The notes: generated by a model not told the origin, from the letters alone. Positions 1 to 9,652 are shown, counted from the first letter of the stretch. The stretch: DNA of 64,000 nucleotides from Chitinophaga oryziterrae (GCF_009758125.1 NZ_WRXO01000007.1:299159-363158), one strand, 5' to 3'. A program made the numbers and translations.

Positions 1-75
1 CGTTGATGTCGCATCAAAACCGGACCCTACAGGCTTTTGCAAAACTCCATTGTAGTTGTTTGTGTTATTTCCCAT
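1..75 (-). CDS. SDR-family oxidoreductase, N-terminus only
   Basis: Twenty-five codons are read leftward from the ATG complement at 73-75 and run off the window edge without a stop. The residues include LQKPVGSGFDA, a pattern I associate with the extension that precedes the Rossmann TGGxxGIG motif in one group of Bacteroidota short-chain dehydrogenases. The nucleotide-binding motif itself would lie outside the window, so the family call rests on this short leader alone. The gene is divergent from the membrane gene at 499. Confidence 0.5.
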   Translation of the reverse strand, partial: MGNNTNNYNGVLQKPVGSGFDATST

Positions 76-498
76 TGCTATAATTTATAAAGCAAAGTTC
101 GCGTTTCACCCGTAAGCTTGTTTTGTTCAAAAGGCGAAATGAACTTTGTTTAGAAGCCGGAACCGAGGATATCATGATAGCTACTCCCATGGTAATTAAT
201 TGAGTTCTGTTTCTATAAGGTAACAATTGATACCCTCATCTGAAACATTTGACCCCTGGTTTCAAGGATCAGACAAATAGCTTTGTGGCATTAATTCAAA
301 GCGACAATTTCCTGTATATGAAAAACAAATGCTGAAGTCCAATTTACACTTCGCCCTTATATTATTTAACGCTGGATGCGTCATACATTCGGACAAGGAC
401 CGGATTATTAATTGACATTACTGCAAAATAGAATTTTCAACGTTTCAATCATTTTTTTGTAAATTCTTCTGAATTAATTAGAATTCCATGCTTGTTTT
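76..498. other. Intergenic, no gene seen
   Basis: The stretch lies between two divergent genes and is AT-rich. No open frame of useful length, RNA or repeat is visible. It must carry the promoters of both neighbours, but I could not fix a convincing -33/-7 pair. Confidence 0.5.
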
Positions 499-1119
499 AT
501 GATTCCAACTTTAAGAAAACTACATCATTTATCGGGGATTATTATCGCATCATTCCTTTTATTGCACCTGACTAATCATTTGTTTGCATTGGGGGGGCCT
601 GTACTGCACATAGCTGTAATGAAATTGTTCAGGCATGTGTACAGATTTTTACCTGTTGAAATTCTTTTATTAATATGTGTTATCTTCCAGGTGGTAAGCG
701 GGGTTACACTTGTTTTTAAAAAGCGTTTTTTAAAACAGCCTTTTTATGTAATCATACAAATAGTAAGCGGTTTATATCTTTCCTTTTTTATAATCTATCA
801 TGTACGTGCAGTCATGCTTGGCCGGTACCAATGGAACGTGGAAACAGATTTTTATTTCGCCGCGGGCGTTGCAAACAACTACCCTTCTAAATTATTTTTT
901 ATTCCTTATTACACGCTTTCACTGATATGTGTGTTTGCGCATATTGTGTGTGTGCATTATATAAAGCGTATGGAAAAGGTCAATAACATGAACAACACCG
1001 TTGATGCATTCATATCAATAAGAAAATACAAAAAAGAAACCATGGTTATATGTATAGCAGGCGCTGTAATTACCTTTTTAATAATGATTGCATTTAGTGG
1101 TGTGCTGTTCGATATTTAG
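499..1119 (+). CDS. Five-helix cytochrome-b-like membrane protein
   Basis: The 206-residue protein has about five hydrophobic segments (near 11-31, 50-72, 82-104, 132-154 and 182-202). Histidines sit within or beside them: H9, H10, H23, H27, H46, H101, H148 and H153. The opening motif LHHLSGIIIASFLLLHLTNH and paired histidines across helices resemble succinate dehydrogenase/fumarate reductase cytochrome b subunits, which bind heme through two helix histidines. No flavoprotein or iron-sulfur subunit gene is adjacent, so it is probably a stand-alone relative and not a complex II anchor. ATG at 499 is the first start in frame. Codons 7-17 recur as an exact 34-bp copy at 21127-21160. Function is unknown; heme binding is inferred from the histidines only. 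Confidence 0.55.
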   Translation: MIPTLRKLHHLSGIIIASFLLLHLTNHLFALGGPVLHIAVMKLFRHVYRFLPVEILLLICVIFQVVSGVTLVFKKRFLKQPFYVIIQIVSGLYLSFFIIYHVRAVMLGRYQWNVETDFYFAAGVANNYPSKLFFIPYYTLSLICVFAHIVCVHYIKRMEKVNNMNNTVDAFISIRKYKKETMVICIAGAVITFLIMIAFSGVLFDI

Positions 1120-1253
1120 GAGATGAAGAGCTGTTAAACCCTTATCCTGGTACAACCGCTCGTGCCTGGATGGACAAGTTGTATCATAGCCCTATTCCAT
1201 TAGAGCAAATAACACTGTCCAAAGGAGCGTTAAAACAAACGCCTGGATGGTAA
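1098..1253 (+). pseudogene. Unassigned coding remnant
   Basis: An open frame of 51 codons without a start codon overlaps the end of the preceding gene and ends at TAA 1251-1253. It reads like protein (for example NPYPGTTARAW and PIPLEQITLSKG) and not like random sequence, so I take it as the C-terminal stub of a lost gene. I cannot name the family. The rest of the gap to 1434 holds only stops in all frames. Confidence 0.25.
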
Positions 1254-1434
1254 AAACAGATCTGGAGGAATAATAACTGCACATTAAAGGAAGGGTTTAA
1301 ACCATAGTTCGCAAACGTGGCATCAGCACTCCGCAGATGACTTGATTTCAACGAAAGGTGTAATTAAAGCGAAGGTGAAAATGTGGGAATGATGCCTGTA
1401 TTAGATGACTTTAATAATTTTAGAATTTAGATAG

Positions 1435-3891
1435 ATGATTTGCAGATCTCTTGTTTTTGTTACGAGTGTTGTTATACTACTATTGACAGATAATGCTTAC
1501 CTGGCCGCACAGCATAGGCTGGAGGGGGAGCAGTTAAAAAGGTCAAGGATTAACTTTGATCAGGGCTGGCAGTTTCATAAAGGCGACATTGCTATAAAGC
1601 GCGCTGTAAAAGCTGGAAAACAGGGAGGCTTAACGGATGCTGATGTAAAAGTTGTGACAGGTGAAGAAGCCGTGATTGCGTATACCGATAAGAATAAGGT
1701 GGCAGATTACAAGCCCGGCGACTGGGAGAATGTAAACCTGCCGCATGACTGGCTGGTAGGTGAGCCCTTTCTACACGATGATAACATTGGCAGTCAGCCT
1801 GCGGGTAATGGTTACCGGCAGCCTGGTATAGGTTTTTACAGGAAAGAATTTGAGATACCGGAAGGTGATGAGGGGAAAAGGATCTCAATTGTATTTGATG
1901 GCATTTTCCGTAATAGTACGGTTTGGGTGAATGGACATCTTATGGGTAATCATGAAAGCGGTTACCTGCCTTCCTTTTATGATCTTACAGATGTGCTGCG
2001 ATATGGGAAAGAAGGTAAGAACGTAATACTGGTAAAGGTGGACGCAACAGATTTTGAAGGATGGTGGTATGAAGGCTGTGGCATTTACAGACATGTCTGG
2101 CTCATTAAAACAGGAAGTTTGCATGTTGACCAGTATGGTACTTTTATTACAACGCCCGTTGTTGCCCCCGGAAAAGCAACTGTAAATATCAGCACCACGT
2201 TGCAGAATGATTATAATGTTGATAGAAAATTTACACTCATTTCCAGGGTATTCGATAAAAATGGAACTGTGCTGAGCTCCCAAAGCAGCACTCAGTCAAT
2301 TCCAACGCATGGTAAACTAACGATAACACAGCAGGCTAATGTAGTAAGTCCGCAGCTCTGGTCACCGGAAACACCCTCTCTTTATAAGGTGAGAACCGAA
2401 ATTGTTGAAAAGGGCATTACCGTTGATAATTACGAAACCATCTTTGGCATAAGAAAAGTAGAGATCACCAGTAACGGCTTTTTCCTTAATGGGAAGCTTT
2501 ACCCGGTAAAAGGCACAGCCAACCATCAGGATTTTGCTGGTGTGGGAGTGGCATTACCTGATAAATTAAATGCGTATAAGCTGAAACTTTTAAAAGAAAT
2601 GGGCAGCAATGGCTACCGTTGCGCGCATCATCCGCCTACACCGGAGCTACTGGATATGTGTGATAGCATAGGCATGTTGGTATTAGATGAAAACCGGCAG
2701 TTGTCATCAAGCGTACAGGGAATAGAGGATCTGACAACTTTGATCCGCCGGGACCGGAATCATCCTGCGGTATTTATGTGGAACCTGGAAAATGAGGAGT
2801 CTCTCGAAGGTACGGTAACAGGGAGAAGAATACTTGAAACCCTTGTCGAAACCGCCCATCAGTTAGATAGTACACGACCGGTAACAGCTGCCATGAACCA
2901 TGGGTGGGATGAAGGTGGATATAGTGATGTGCTGGATGTGGTAGGCTATAACTATGGTCAAAGGGGAATGCAGTATGTGAAAGACCATGAGCAATATCCC
3001 AAACGTAAAATGTTTGTTACTGAATCAACCAGCTATGTGGCCACTCGTGGCGAATACGAAGATAATAGAGGACAAGGTTATGTTTCAAACTTTGGAATGG
3101 GGGTGGGATGGGGGTTGCAGCCTGGCCAGGATTGGAAACACATTGTTCAGTACCCGTTCCTTGGCGGCACTTTTGTATGGACAGGATTTGACTACCGGGG
3201 AGAGCCCACCCCTTACCGTTGGCCTTGCGTGAGCTCCCATTTTGGTATTATGGATTTATGCGGCTTTCCGAAAGACGGATATTATGCCTACAAGGCTGCC
3301 TGGACAGACACTCCTCTGGTACATGTTTTCCCTCATTGGAACTGGCCTGGCAAGGTAGGACAAAAAATAATGATCAGGGGATATGGCAATTGCGAAGAAG
3401 TAGAGCTATTTGTTAACGGGAAAAGCGTGGGTAGGAAGAAGGCAGAACCGTTTGAATATTTTGAGTGGGAAGTGGTTTATCACCCCGGAAGCCTGGAGGC
3501 AAGGGGTTACAATGGCGGCCGGCAGGTAGCCAGTCAGTTAATAGAAACAACTACTGCTCCCGAACAGGTAACCTTAACAAGTGATGTAGACCATCTGAAC
3601 GCCGATGGATGTGACGTTGCCGTTGTGAATGTTGCTATTAGGGACGCCAGCGGAAGGGTGGTGCCTGTCGCGAATAATCTTGTCCGGTTTTCTGTTGAAG
3701 GAGACGGCAGGATCATCGGATCCGGCAATGGTGATCCCAGCAGTCACGAGCCTGAAAATACAAGTCAGCGCAGTGCTTTCAATGGGTATTGCCAGGTATT
3801 GGTGCAGTCGGGCAAAACTACAGGGGAAATACGCCTAAAAGCTGTTTCTGAAACGCTTGTTGGCGCGACGGTTATCTTAAAGGTGCAATAA
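1435..3891 (+). CDS. GH2 family glycosidase (beta-galactosidase type), exported
   Basis: An 818-residue exported glycosidase. A signal peptide covers about residues 1-25. The jelly-roll sugar-binding domain follows (WENVNLPHDW, then FDGIFRNSTVWVNG), then the immunoglobulin-like domain, and the TIM barrel. The acid/base is E454 in WNLENEE and the nucleophile is most likely E530 in FVTESTS. The C-terminal part, from about 650, carries the DUF4982-like domain (EVELFVNGKSVGR) and a GH2 C-terminal beta domain with a GDGRIIGSGNGDP motif. This architecture is typical of Bacteroidota GH2 enzymes attached to glycan-utilisation loci; substrate could be beta-galactoside or another beta-linked sugar. It starts a same-strand run with the beta-helix protein (27 bp downstream) and the GH29 fucosidase, so a fucosylated, galactose-containing glycan is a reasonable inferred target. 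Confidence 0.88.
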   Translation: MICRSLVFVTSVVILLLTDNAYLAAQHRLEGEQLKRSRINFDQGWQFHKGDIAIKRAVKAGKQGGLTDADVKVVTGEEAVIAYTDKNKVADYKPGDWENVNLPHDWLVGEPFLHDDNIGSQPAGNGYRQPGIGFYRKEFEIPEGDEGKRISIVFDGIFRNSTVWVNGHLMGNHESGYLPSFYDLTDVLRYGKEGKNVILVKVDATDFEGWWYEGCGIYRHVWLIKTGSLHVDQYGTFITTPVVAPGKATVNISTTLQNDYNVDRKFTLISRVFDKNGTVLSSQSSTQSIPTHGKLTITQQANVVSPQLWSPETPSLYKVRTEIVEKGITVDNYETIFGIRKVEITSNGFFLNGKLYPVKGTANHQDFAGVGVALPDKLNAYKLKLLKEMGSNGYRCAHHPPTPELLDMCDSIGMLVLDENRQLSSSVQGIEDLTTLIRRDRNHPAVFMWNLENEESLEGTVTGRRILETLVETAHQLDSTRPVTAAMNHGWDEGGYSDVLDVVGYNYGQRGMQYVKDHEQYPKRKMFVTESTSYVATRGEYEDNRGQGYVSNFGMGVGWGLQPGQDWKHIVQYPFLGGTFVWTGFDYRGEPTPYRWPCVSSHFGIMDLCGFPKDGYYAYKAAWTDTPLVHVFPHWNWPGKVGQKIMIRGYGNCEEVELFVNGKSVGRKKAEPFEYFEWEVVYHPGSLEARGYNGGRQVASQLIETTTAPEQVTLTSDVDHLNADGCDVAVVNVAIRDASGRVVPVANNLVRFSVEGDGRIIGSGNGDPSSHEPENTSQRSAFNGYCQVLVQSGKTTGEIRLKAVSETLVGATVILKVQ

Positions 3892-3918
3892 CTTATTAAC
3901 TGCTAAAGGGACCTACCC

Positions 3919-6291
3919 ATGATTAGAACGAACAGAATAGCTGTTGCAATTTATTTAATGGTTTTTCTATTGCCGGTATGCGCCCTGGCACAAACCATTT
4001 TTTATGTTTCACTAAAAGGCAGCGATGCCGGTAATGGAACCCGGCAGCAGCCGTTTTTGTCCATCGGCAAAGCCCTTGCGGTCGCCCGGAGCACTCACGG
4101 GCAGGTGATCATCAGGTTGTTTGGCGGCACTTATTACCTGGAAAGTCCTGTTGTATTTACAGCCGCAGACTCCAGGAGCGATAATGAAACACTTACCATA
4201 ACCAGTGTTGAAAATGAAACCGTCACTATTAGCGGGGGAACACAGTTGAAAAACCTTCGGTGGAGTAAATATAAAGGTGCTGTCTGGCAAACCTGGGTTG
4301 GACCAGATCTTATTTTTGATCAGTTATTTGTTAACCGGCGATTGCAGTATATGGCCCGTTATCCTGATTATGACCCGGCTGCCCGCTTCCTGGGTGGCAC
4401 TGCCGCCGACGCTGTAAGCAGGGAAAGAGCTGCGCGTTGGAAAAACCCGGCTGGGGGATATGTACATGCGCTCCACCGTTCGGAATGGGGCGATTTCCAT
4501 TATGTGATCAAAGGGAAGGATAGCCTGGGTGAGCTAATACTTGAAGGCGGATGGCAGAATAACAGGCGCATGGGCATGCACCCCGTCCACCGTTTTGTAG
4601 AGAACATTTTTGAGGAGCTCGATACAGCCGGGGAATGGTACTATGATAAGCAAACCGGTGTGTTGTATTATTATCCGTCAGACGGGCTTGATATAATGAC
4701 CGCAACATTTGAAACGCCCCGGACTCGTCATCTCATTGAATTTAATGGAACGGAAGCAACTCCGGTGAAGAATATCCGTATTAGCGGGCTTACGCTCATG
4801 TATACACTGCGCACATTCATGGAGAACAAGGAACCACTGTTGCGTAGCGACTGGACTATTTACCGCGGTGGGGCCGTTCTTTTCAATGGAGCGGTTAACT
4901 GCGGGATCAGTGACTGTGTGATCAGGGATTTAGGAGGGAACGCAGTCTTTTTTAATAATTATAACCGGTATTGTGAGGTATCCGGATGTTTGATTTCCGG
5001 CATCGGCGCCAGCGCTGTATGTTTTGTTGGTGATCCCGCAGCCGTACGTTCGCCCGGTTTTGAGTACAACGAAATTGTTCCACTGGAAGAAATAGACCGC
5101 TCGCCCGGTCCCAAAACGAGTAATTACCCGGCATCATGTGTCGTATACAATAACCTGATGTTTAATCTGGGCACAGTTGAAAAACAGTCGGCAGGTATTG
5201 AGCTATCAATGTGCAGGCGTATTACTGCAAGCCATAATACTATTTATGACGTTCCCCGCGCCGGTATAAATGTTAGCGAAGGCACCTGGGGCGGACATGA
5301 GATAGCCTATAACGACGTATTCAATACGGTTAAAGAAAGCGGGGATCATGGCTCTTTTAATTCCTGGGGCCGCGACCGGTACTGGCACCCGGATAAAAAG
5401 AAGCTTGATTCCATTGTGGCCACCAACTTTGACCTTGCGCTGCTGGATGTGGTAGAACCCATTTTTCTGCATAATAACCGTATGCGTTGTGATCACGGTT
5501 GGGATATTGACCTGGATGATGGCTCAAGCAACTACCTGATCTATAATAATCTTTGTTTAAACGGCGGCATAAAACTAAGGGAAGGTGTGAACAGGGTGGT
5601 AGATAACAATATCATGGTTAATAACACCTTTCATCCGCATGTGTGGTTCAAAAACAGCAATGATGTTTTTGTGCATAATGTTGTTGCTACCGGTTACCTG
5701 CCTATTGGTATTCATGAATGGGGTAAAGAGATTGACTACAATGTTTTCCCGGATTCTGCATCGCTGAAAGCCGCCTGGGAAAGAGGGACAGATAAACATT
5801 CCGTATGTGAGCCCCTGGTTTTCCAGGACCCGCAACAAGGCGATTTCAGGCTAAAGGATGGTTCCAAAGCTTTTGAAACAGGTTTTAAGAACTTTCCGAT
5901 GGATAGCTTTGGCGTTGTTTCTCCTAAGCTGAAGATGCTGGCGAAAAAAATTCCCTTGCCGGTAATTGTAGCAGTGAACAAAACAGGTGAGGATGAAGCT
6001 ATTGAATTTATGGGAGCCAGGGTAAAGACCCTGCGCACGCTGGGGGAACGGTCCGCAACCGGAATGGATGAAACAAGAGGAGTACTGGTTGTCTCGGTTA
6101 TGCCCGGTACTGCTGCTGCAAAATTCCTGCAGCCTAATGATGTCATTCTCTTTTTGAATGGGAAAAGAATTGACAATGTCGGGGATTTAACCGAAGCCAG
6201 GATGAGGGTGATCGGCACAAGCACTGGTATAACTATTTTCCGTAATCAAAAAGACCTCAGAAAAGACATTGATCTGGAGGATAATAAGTGA
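3919..6291 (+). CDS. Right-handed beta-helix glycosidase-like protein with C-terminal PDZ domain
   Basis: The 790-residue protein begins with a signal peptide (about 1-25, ending ALAQ) and the motif FYVSLKGSDAGNGT..QPF, which is the usual entry into pectate-lyase-like parallel beta-helices. Repeating N-rich turns (VYNNLMFN, ASHNTIYDVP, IYNNLCLN, NNTFHPHVWFKNSNDVFVHN) run to about residue 600. Residues about 690-790 form a PDZ-like domain (GVLVVSVMPGTAAAKFLQPNDVILFLNG). Length and layout resemble GH141, a family that includes an alpha-L-fucosidase acting on rhamnogalacturonan II; the link is supported by the GH29 gene that follows with a 17-bp offset, but I could not identify catalytic residues. 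It sits between GH2 and GH29 genes, probably in one operon. A plain pectate lyase or epimerase fold is the alternative. Confidence 0.75.
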   Translation: MIRTNRIAVAIYLMVFLLPVCALAQTIFYVSLKGSDAGNGTRQQPFLSIGKALAVARSTHGQVIIRLFGGTYYLESPVVFTAADSRSDNETLTITSVENETVTISGGTQLKNLRWSKYKGAVWQTWVGPDLIFDQLFVNRRLQYMARYPDYDPAARFLGGTAADAVSRERAARWKNPAGGYVHALHRSEWGDFHYVIKGKDSLGELILEGGWQNNRRMGMHPVHRFVENIFEELDTAGEWYYDKQTGVLYYYPSDGLDIMTATFETPRTRHLIEFNGTEATPVKNIRISGLTLMYTLRTFMENKEPLLRSDWTIYRGGAVLFNGAVNCGISDCVIRDLGGNAVFFNNYNRYCEVSGCLISGIGASAVCFVGDPAAVRSPGFEYNEIVPLEEIDRSPGPKTSNYPASCVVYNNLMFNLGTVEKQSAGIELSMCRRITASHNTIYDVPRAGINVSEGTWGGHEIAYNDVFNTVKESGDHGSFNSWGRDRYWHPDKKKLDSIVATNFDLALLDVVEPIFLHNNRMRCDHGWDIDLDDGSSNYLIYNNLCLNGGIKLREGVNRVVDNNIMVNNTFHPHVWFKNSNDVFVHNVVATGYLPIGIHEWGKEIDYNVFPDSASLKAAWERGTDKHSVCEPLVFQDPQQGDFRLKDGSKAFETGFKNFPMDSFGVVSPKLKMLAKKIPLPVIVAVNKTGEDEAIEFMGARVKTLRTLGERSATGMDETRGVLVVSVMPGTAAAKFLQPNDVILFLNGKRIDNVGDLTEARMRVIGTSTGITIFRNQKDLRKDIDLEDNK

Positions 6292-6307
6292 TAAAAACCA
6301 TAATGTT

Positions 6308-8386
6308 ATGATTCAAAAAATTTATAGTGTAATAATCGTCGCAGCATGTTTGGCCGTGCATGGTTACGCTCAAACTAAGGCACCCGGTCCCTGCGGCCCG
6401 GTTCCCTCTGAAAACCAAATGAAATGGCAGGAAATGGAATATTACGCATTCATCCATTTATCTACCAATACTTTTACAGACCAGGAGTGGGGTTTTGGCG
6501 AAGACGACCCTAAAACTTTTAATCCGGTTAACCTGGATTGCCGTCAATGGGCCCGTGTTTGTAAAGAAGCCGGTATGAAGGGGATCATTCTTACGGCCAA
6601 ACATCATTCGGGATTTTGTTTATGGCCCTCTAAGTACACCGCGTATTCGGTTAAGAACTCTTCCTGGCGCGGTGGCAAAGGAGATATTGTTCGTGATCTG
6701 GCAAATGCATGCAAAGAATACGGTCTGAAGCTGGGCATTTATTTATCTCCCTGGGACAGGAACAGCGCGGTTTATGGAACGCCTGAATACATTACTTACT
6801 TTAGGAACCAGCTGAAAGAGCTGCTTACAAATTATGGGGATATTTTTGAAATATGGTTTGACGGAGCCAATGGTGGTTCCGGCTACTACGGGGGCGCTAA
6901 GGAAACCCGGAAAATAGACGCTACCACTTATTACGACTGGAAGAACACTTATAAGCTCATTCGTCAGTTGCAGCCCAAGATCGTTATATGGAACGATGGA
7001 GGAGATCGCGCTGATCTTCGCTGGGTAGGAACAGAGGATGGTCATGTTGGCGAAACGAACTGGAGCCTGCTCAATGCTACCGGTGAGGTAACAAGAGATA
7101 TGTTACGTCATGGATTGGAGAACGGCGATTCCTGGGTGCCTGGTGAGGTTAATACATCCATCCGTCCCGGATGGTTCTATCATTCCTATGAAGACAGTCG
7201 GGTAAAATCCCTGCCCGATCTATTGAACACATACTACAGCTCTTTTGGACGTAACGGCACCCTGCTGCTGAATTTTCCTGTAGATAGGAGGGGGCTGATA
7301 CATGAAACCGATGAGAAGGCGGCGCTGGCGCTGGCAAAAGCTGTAAAAGAAGCATTTGCAGTGAATCTTGCTGAAAAGAAAAAAGTGAGCGCTTCAAATG
7401 TGCGTGGTAATGCAAACGTATTCAGCGCAGGTATGGCAGTGGACGGGAATAAGAATACCTATTGGGCAACCGATGATGCAATAACAGACGCGTCACTGAC
7501 TATAGACTTTGGCAAACCCACTACTTTTAACCGTTTTCTTGCGCAGGAATATATAAGGTTAGGCCAGCGGGTAAAAGCATTTAAGGTAGAAGGGCTAATA
7601 GATGGCAGCTGGAAGGAGCTGGCTAATGAGACAACTATTGGGTACAAACGTATCCTGCTTTTCCCAACTGTAACTGCTACGCAGCTACGTTTTACCATTA
7701 CAGGCGCAAAAAGCTGCCCGCTCATTTCCAATATCGGGGTTTATAATGCCCCCCCTATTTTAATGCCCCCTAAAATTATCAGGGATCAGTCGGGGATGGT
7801 GTATATTACGCCCGCTGACAAGGAATCCGTTATTTATTATACATTGGATGGCAACCAGCCTACAAAGGAAACGAATCGGTATGAAGGACCCGTACGAACT
7901 GATGGAAAAGTGAACGTAAAGGCGATCGTTTATGACCCAATATCGAAAAAGAGCAGCGCTGTAGCAGGGGAGAGATTTGACATATCAAGGAAGGACTGGA
8001 AGATATTGGGTATTAGTGACGATAAAGTTAATCGTGTAATAGACGGAGACGCTGCCACGGCATGGTACCAGGGGCGTGACAAAAAGCTGCCGGCAGATAT
8101 TGATATTGATATGGGTAAGATCGAGAATGTCTCAGGGTTCAAATACCTGCCCGGCCAGGGCCGCACAGAGGGGATTATTACGCACTACCAGTTCTATGTT
8201 TCGGAGAATAATAAAGAATGGAAAATAGTGAACGAAGGAGAATTTTCTAATATTAAGAATAACCCATTGTGGCAGGTTAAAGAGTTTAAGCCGGTGAAAG
8301 CCCGTTATATCAGGTTGCGCGCGTTACACAATACCCGGCACGATGATGAAGCTGGTTATGCAGAATTAGATCTGATCACCCGTTAG
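6308..8386 (+). CDS. GH29 alpha-L-fucosidase with two F5/8-type C domains, exported
   Basis: I chose the ATG at 6308 because it gives a clean signal peptide (MIQKIYSVIIVAACLAVHGYAQ-like, 22 residues); a longer frame opens at 6269 inside the previous gene. The catalytic GH29 barrel covers about residues 25-340, with HHSGFCLWPS and the nucleophile D185 in EIWFDGANG. The layout matches GH29 subfamily B-like enzymes. A first F5/8-type C (CBM32-like) domain spans about 360-480, a chitobiase/FN3-associated segment (YYTLDGNQPTKET) about 490-560, and a second F5/8-type C domain about 570-693. The enzyme hydrolyses alpha-L-fucosyl linkages outside the cytoplasm. It is last in the GH2, beta-helix, GH29 run and is followed by a 52-bp perfect palindrome that probably ends the transcript. 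Confidence 0.9.
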   Translation: MIQKIYSVIIVAACLAVHGYAQTKAPGPCGPVPSENQMKWQEMEYYAFIHLSTNTFTDQEWGFGEDDPKTFNPVNLDCRQWARVCKEAGMKGIILTAKHHSGFCLWPSKYTAYSVKNSSWRGGKGDIVRDLANACKEYGLKLGIYLSPWDRNSAVYGTPEYITYFRNQLKELLTNYGDIFEIWFDGANGGSGYYGGAKETRKIDATTYYDWKNTYKLIRQLQPKIVIWNDGGDRADLRWVGTEDGHVGETNWSLLNATGEVTRDMLRHGLENGDSWVPGEVNTSIRPGWFYHSYEDSRVKSLPDLLNTYYSSFGRNGTLLLNFPVDRRGLIHETDEKAALALAKAVKEAFAVNLAEKKKVSASNVRGNANVFSAGMAVDGNKNTYWATDDAITDASLTIDFGKPTTFNRFLAQEYIRLGQRVKAFKVEGLIDGSWKELANETTIGYKRILLFPTVTATQLRFTITGAKSCPLISNIGVYNAPPILMPPKIIRDQSGMVYITPADKESVIYYTLDGNQPTKETNRYEGPVRTDGKVNVKAIVYDPISKKSSAVAGERFDISRKDWKILGISDDKVNRVIDGDAATAWYQGRDKKLPADIDIDMGKIENVSGFKYLPGQGRTEGIITHYQFYVSENNKEWKIVNEGEFSNIKNNPLWQVKEFKPVKARYIRLRALHNTRHDDEAGYAELDLITR

Positions 8387-8431
8387 ATCCAACGCTGCTT
8401 TTCCTGAATTCACGGAAGCAGGTGAAGCTAC

Positions 8432-8483
8432 TTAATTGCCAATAGGGAACGGATCCATGGATCCGTTCCCTATTGGCAATTAA
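8432..8483. terminator. 52-bp perfect palindrome, probable bidirectional terminator
   Basis: Every base of 8432-8457 pairs with 8458-8483, giving two 26-base arms with no separate loop. It lies downstream of the fucosidase gene and upstream of the 3' side of the convergent azoreductase gene. There is no long T tract, so termination is inferred from position and stability. Confidence 0.6.
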
Positions 8484-8889
8484 TAGTAGATTATCGGACC
8501 AGTTAAAAGAATTGTTTAAACGTATCTCTACTGCGAAACGGTTAACAGATAGAATTCCGAAAAACAATAGTCAATATTGCACATCTGCAAAGCCCCCTCA
8601 ATCTTCCTGATGATCATGTTCAATTTTCCAATATGCTTCATCTATTTGTAACCCTTCAGTTGGATGCATCTTCAAAATATTTGTTTCGTAGCAATTAAGT
8701 ATAAAATCTAACATACTTGTTAAGGATCTGCGGACACATTCAGCATTATTCCCGAAACAACATATTTAAGTATGATATCGGATGAAAAGAGGGTGTATCG
8801 TACTGATACACTCTCTTTCTACAGTGAAGATTGACTTAGCTTATGCGAATGTCATCGTGTAACAATTATGCCAATGAATGTTGCAGATT
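8484..8889. other. Intergenic, convergent 3' ends
   Basis: No gene is seen here. The only structure besides the palindrome at its left edge is the hairpin at 8786-8818. Confidence 0.5.
8786..8818. terminator. Hairpin, terminator of azoR
   Basis: Arms 8786-8799 and 8805-8818 pair over 14 bases with one G-T pair and a five-base loop. The A-rich left and T-rich right flanks allow termination in either direction. It lies 70 bases past the azoreductase stop. Confidence 0.6.
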
Positions 8890-9492
8890 TTAATCAATCT
8901 TTATACTGTCAATTGCTTTCTCCATAGCGTGTTCCTTTACTCCCGGTACCTTTAATCCTTCAGCACGGAATACCGTCAGATTTGTCATGCCTAAAAAGCC
9001 AAGGAAAGACTTCAAATAGGGAGCAACAAAGTCATTGGCTTTACCCGGACCTTCCGAATAAACGCCACCTGAAGACATTGCAACATAAACCTTTTTCCCT
9101 GTTACTTTTCCAACCGGGCCATTTTCACCATACCCAAAAGTTATTCCGGCCCTGGTAATATGATCAATCCAGGCTTTAAGCGATGAATGGATAGTGAAAT
9201 TGTAAAGGGGGGCACCAATAACGATGATGTCTGCAGCCAATAACTGTTTAACCATCTTGTCAGAAAAGCGAATGGATTCTTTTTCTTCTTTGGTCAGCCG
9301 ATCTCCCGGAATAAAGAATGTGCCAAGTACAGCAGGAGTAAGATGCGGAATTTCTATATCGACCAGATTCAATTCTTCAAGTATACTGCCTGTATACTTT
9401 TCCTGAATTTTTTCGACGATAGCCTCGCCTAGTTTAATACTGTAGGATTCTTTACCTTGTATGCTTGAAATTAAATGAAGGATGCGTTTCAT
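8890..9492 (-). CDS. azoR: FMN-dependent NADH-azoreductase
   Basis: A 200-residue flavodoxin-fold quinone/azo reductase, which transfers two electrons from NAD(P)H through FMN to azo dyes and quinones in the cytoplasm. The family signatures are the phosphate loop near the N-terminus (HLISSIQGKESYS), the flavin segment PLYNFTIHSSLKAWIDHITRAG, and the loop SSGGVYSEGPGKANDF. The length matches the usual 195-205. It is divergent from a HxlR-family regulator 160 bases away, the arrangement commonly seen for electrophile-sensing control of azoreductases. The intergenic region has a short palindrome over the regulator promoter. Confidence 0.92.
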   Translation of the reverse strand: MKRILHLISSIQGKESYSIKLGEAIVEKIQEKYTGSILEELNLVDIEIPHLTPAVLGTFFIPGDRLTKEEKESIRFSDKMVKQLLAADIIVIGAPLYNFTIHSSLKAWIDHITRAGITFGYGENGPVGKVTGKKVYVAMSSGGVYSEGPGKANDFVAPYLKSFLGFLGMTNLTVFRAEGLKVPGVKEHAMEKAIDSIKID

Positions 9493-9631
9493 GAGAAATT
9501 TGCCTGGTTAATAATATTATCAATTTTAAATTCTGAAGTCGTCTGATTTCCCGAATTATCAAAGTCAAAATTATGGTTACCAGCTGGTCAAAAGTTAGTA
9601 CTTACCCAAAGGAAAGCGATTACATTGAGGT

Positions 9632-9647
9632 AAGGTGATTACCTTTG
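9632..9647 (+). promoter_or_regulatory. -7 box and palindrome before the HxlR gene
   Basis: A TAnnTTTG -7 box (TACCTTTG, 9640-9647) lies five bases before the ATG at 9653. It overlaps a short inverted repeat with arms AAGGT (9632-9636) and ACCTT (9641-9645). The spacing implies a leaderless or nearly leaderless mRNA. The repeat is a candidate autoregulatory operator; no good -33 TTTG is seen. Confidence 0.4.
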
Positions 9648-9652
9648 TGACT

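Noticed and set aside
5736..6224. 162-codon frame antisense to the PDZ domain
   Set aside because: Shadow of the beta-helix/PDZ gene, whose motifs are clear on the plus strand.
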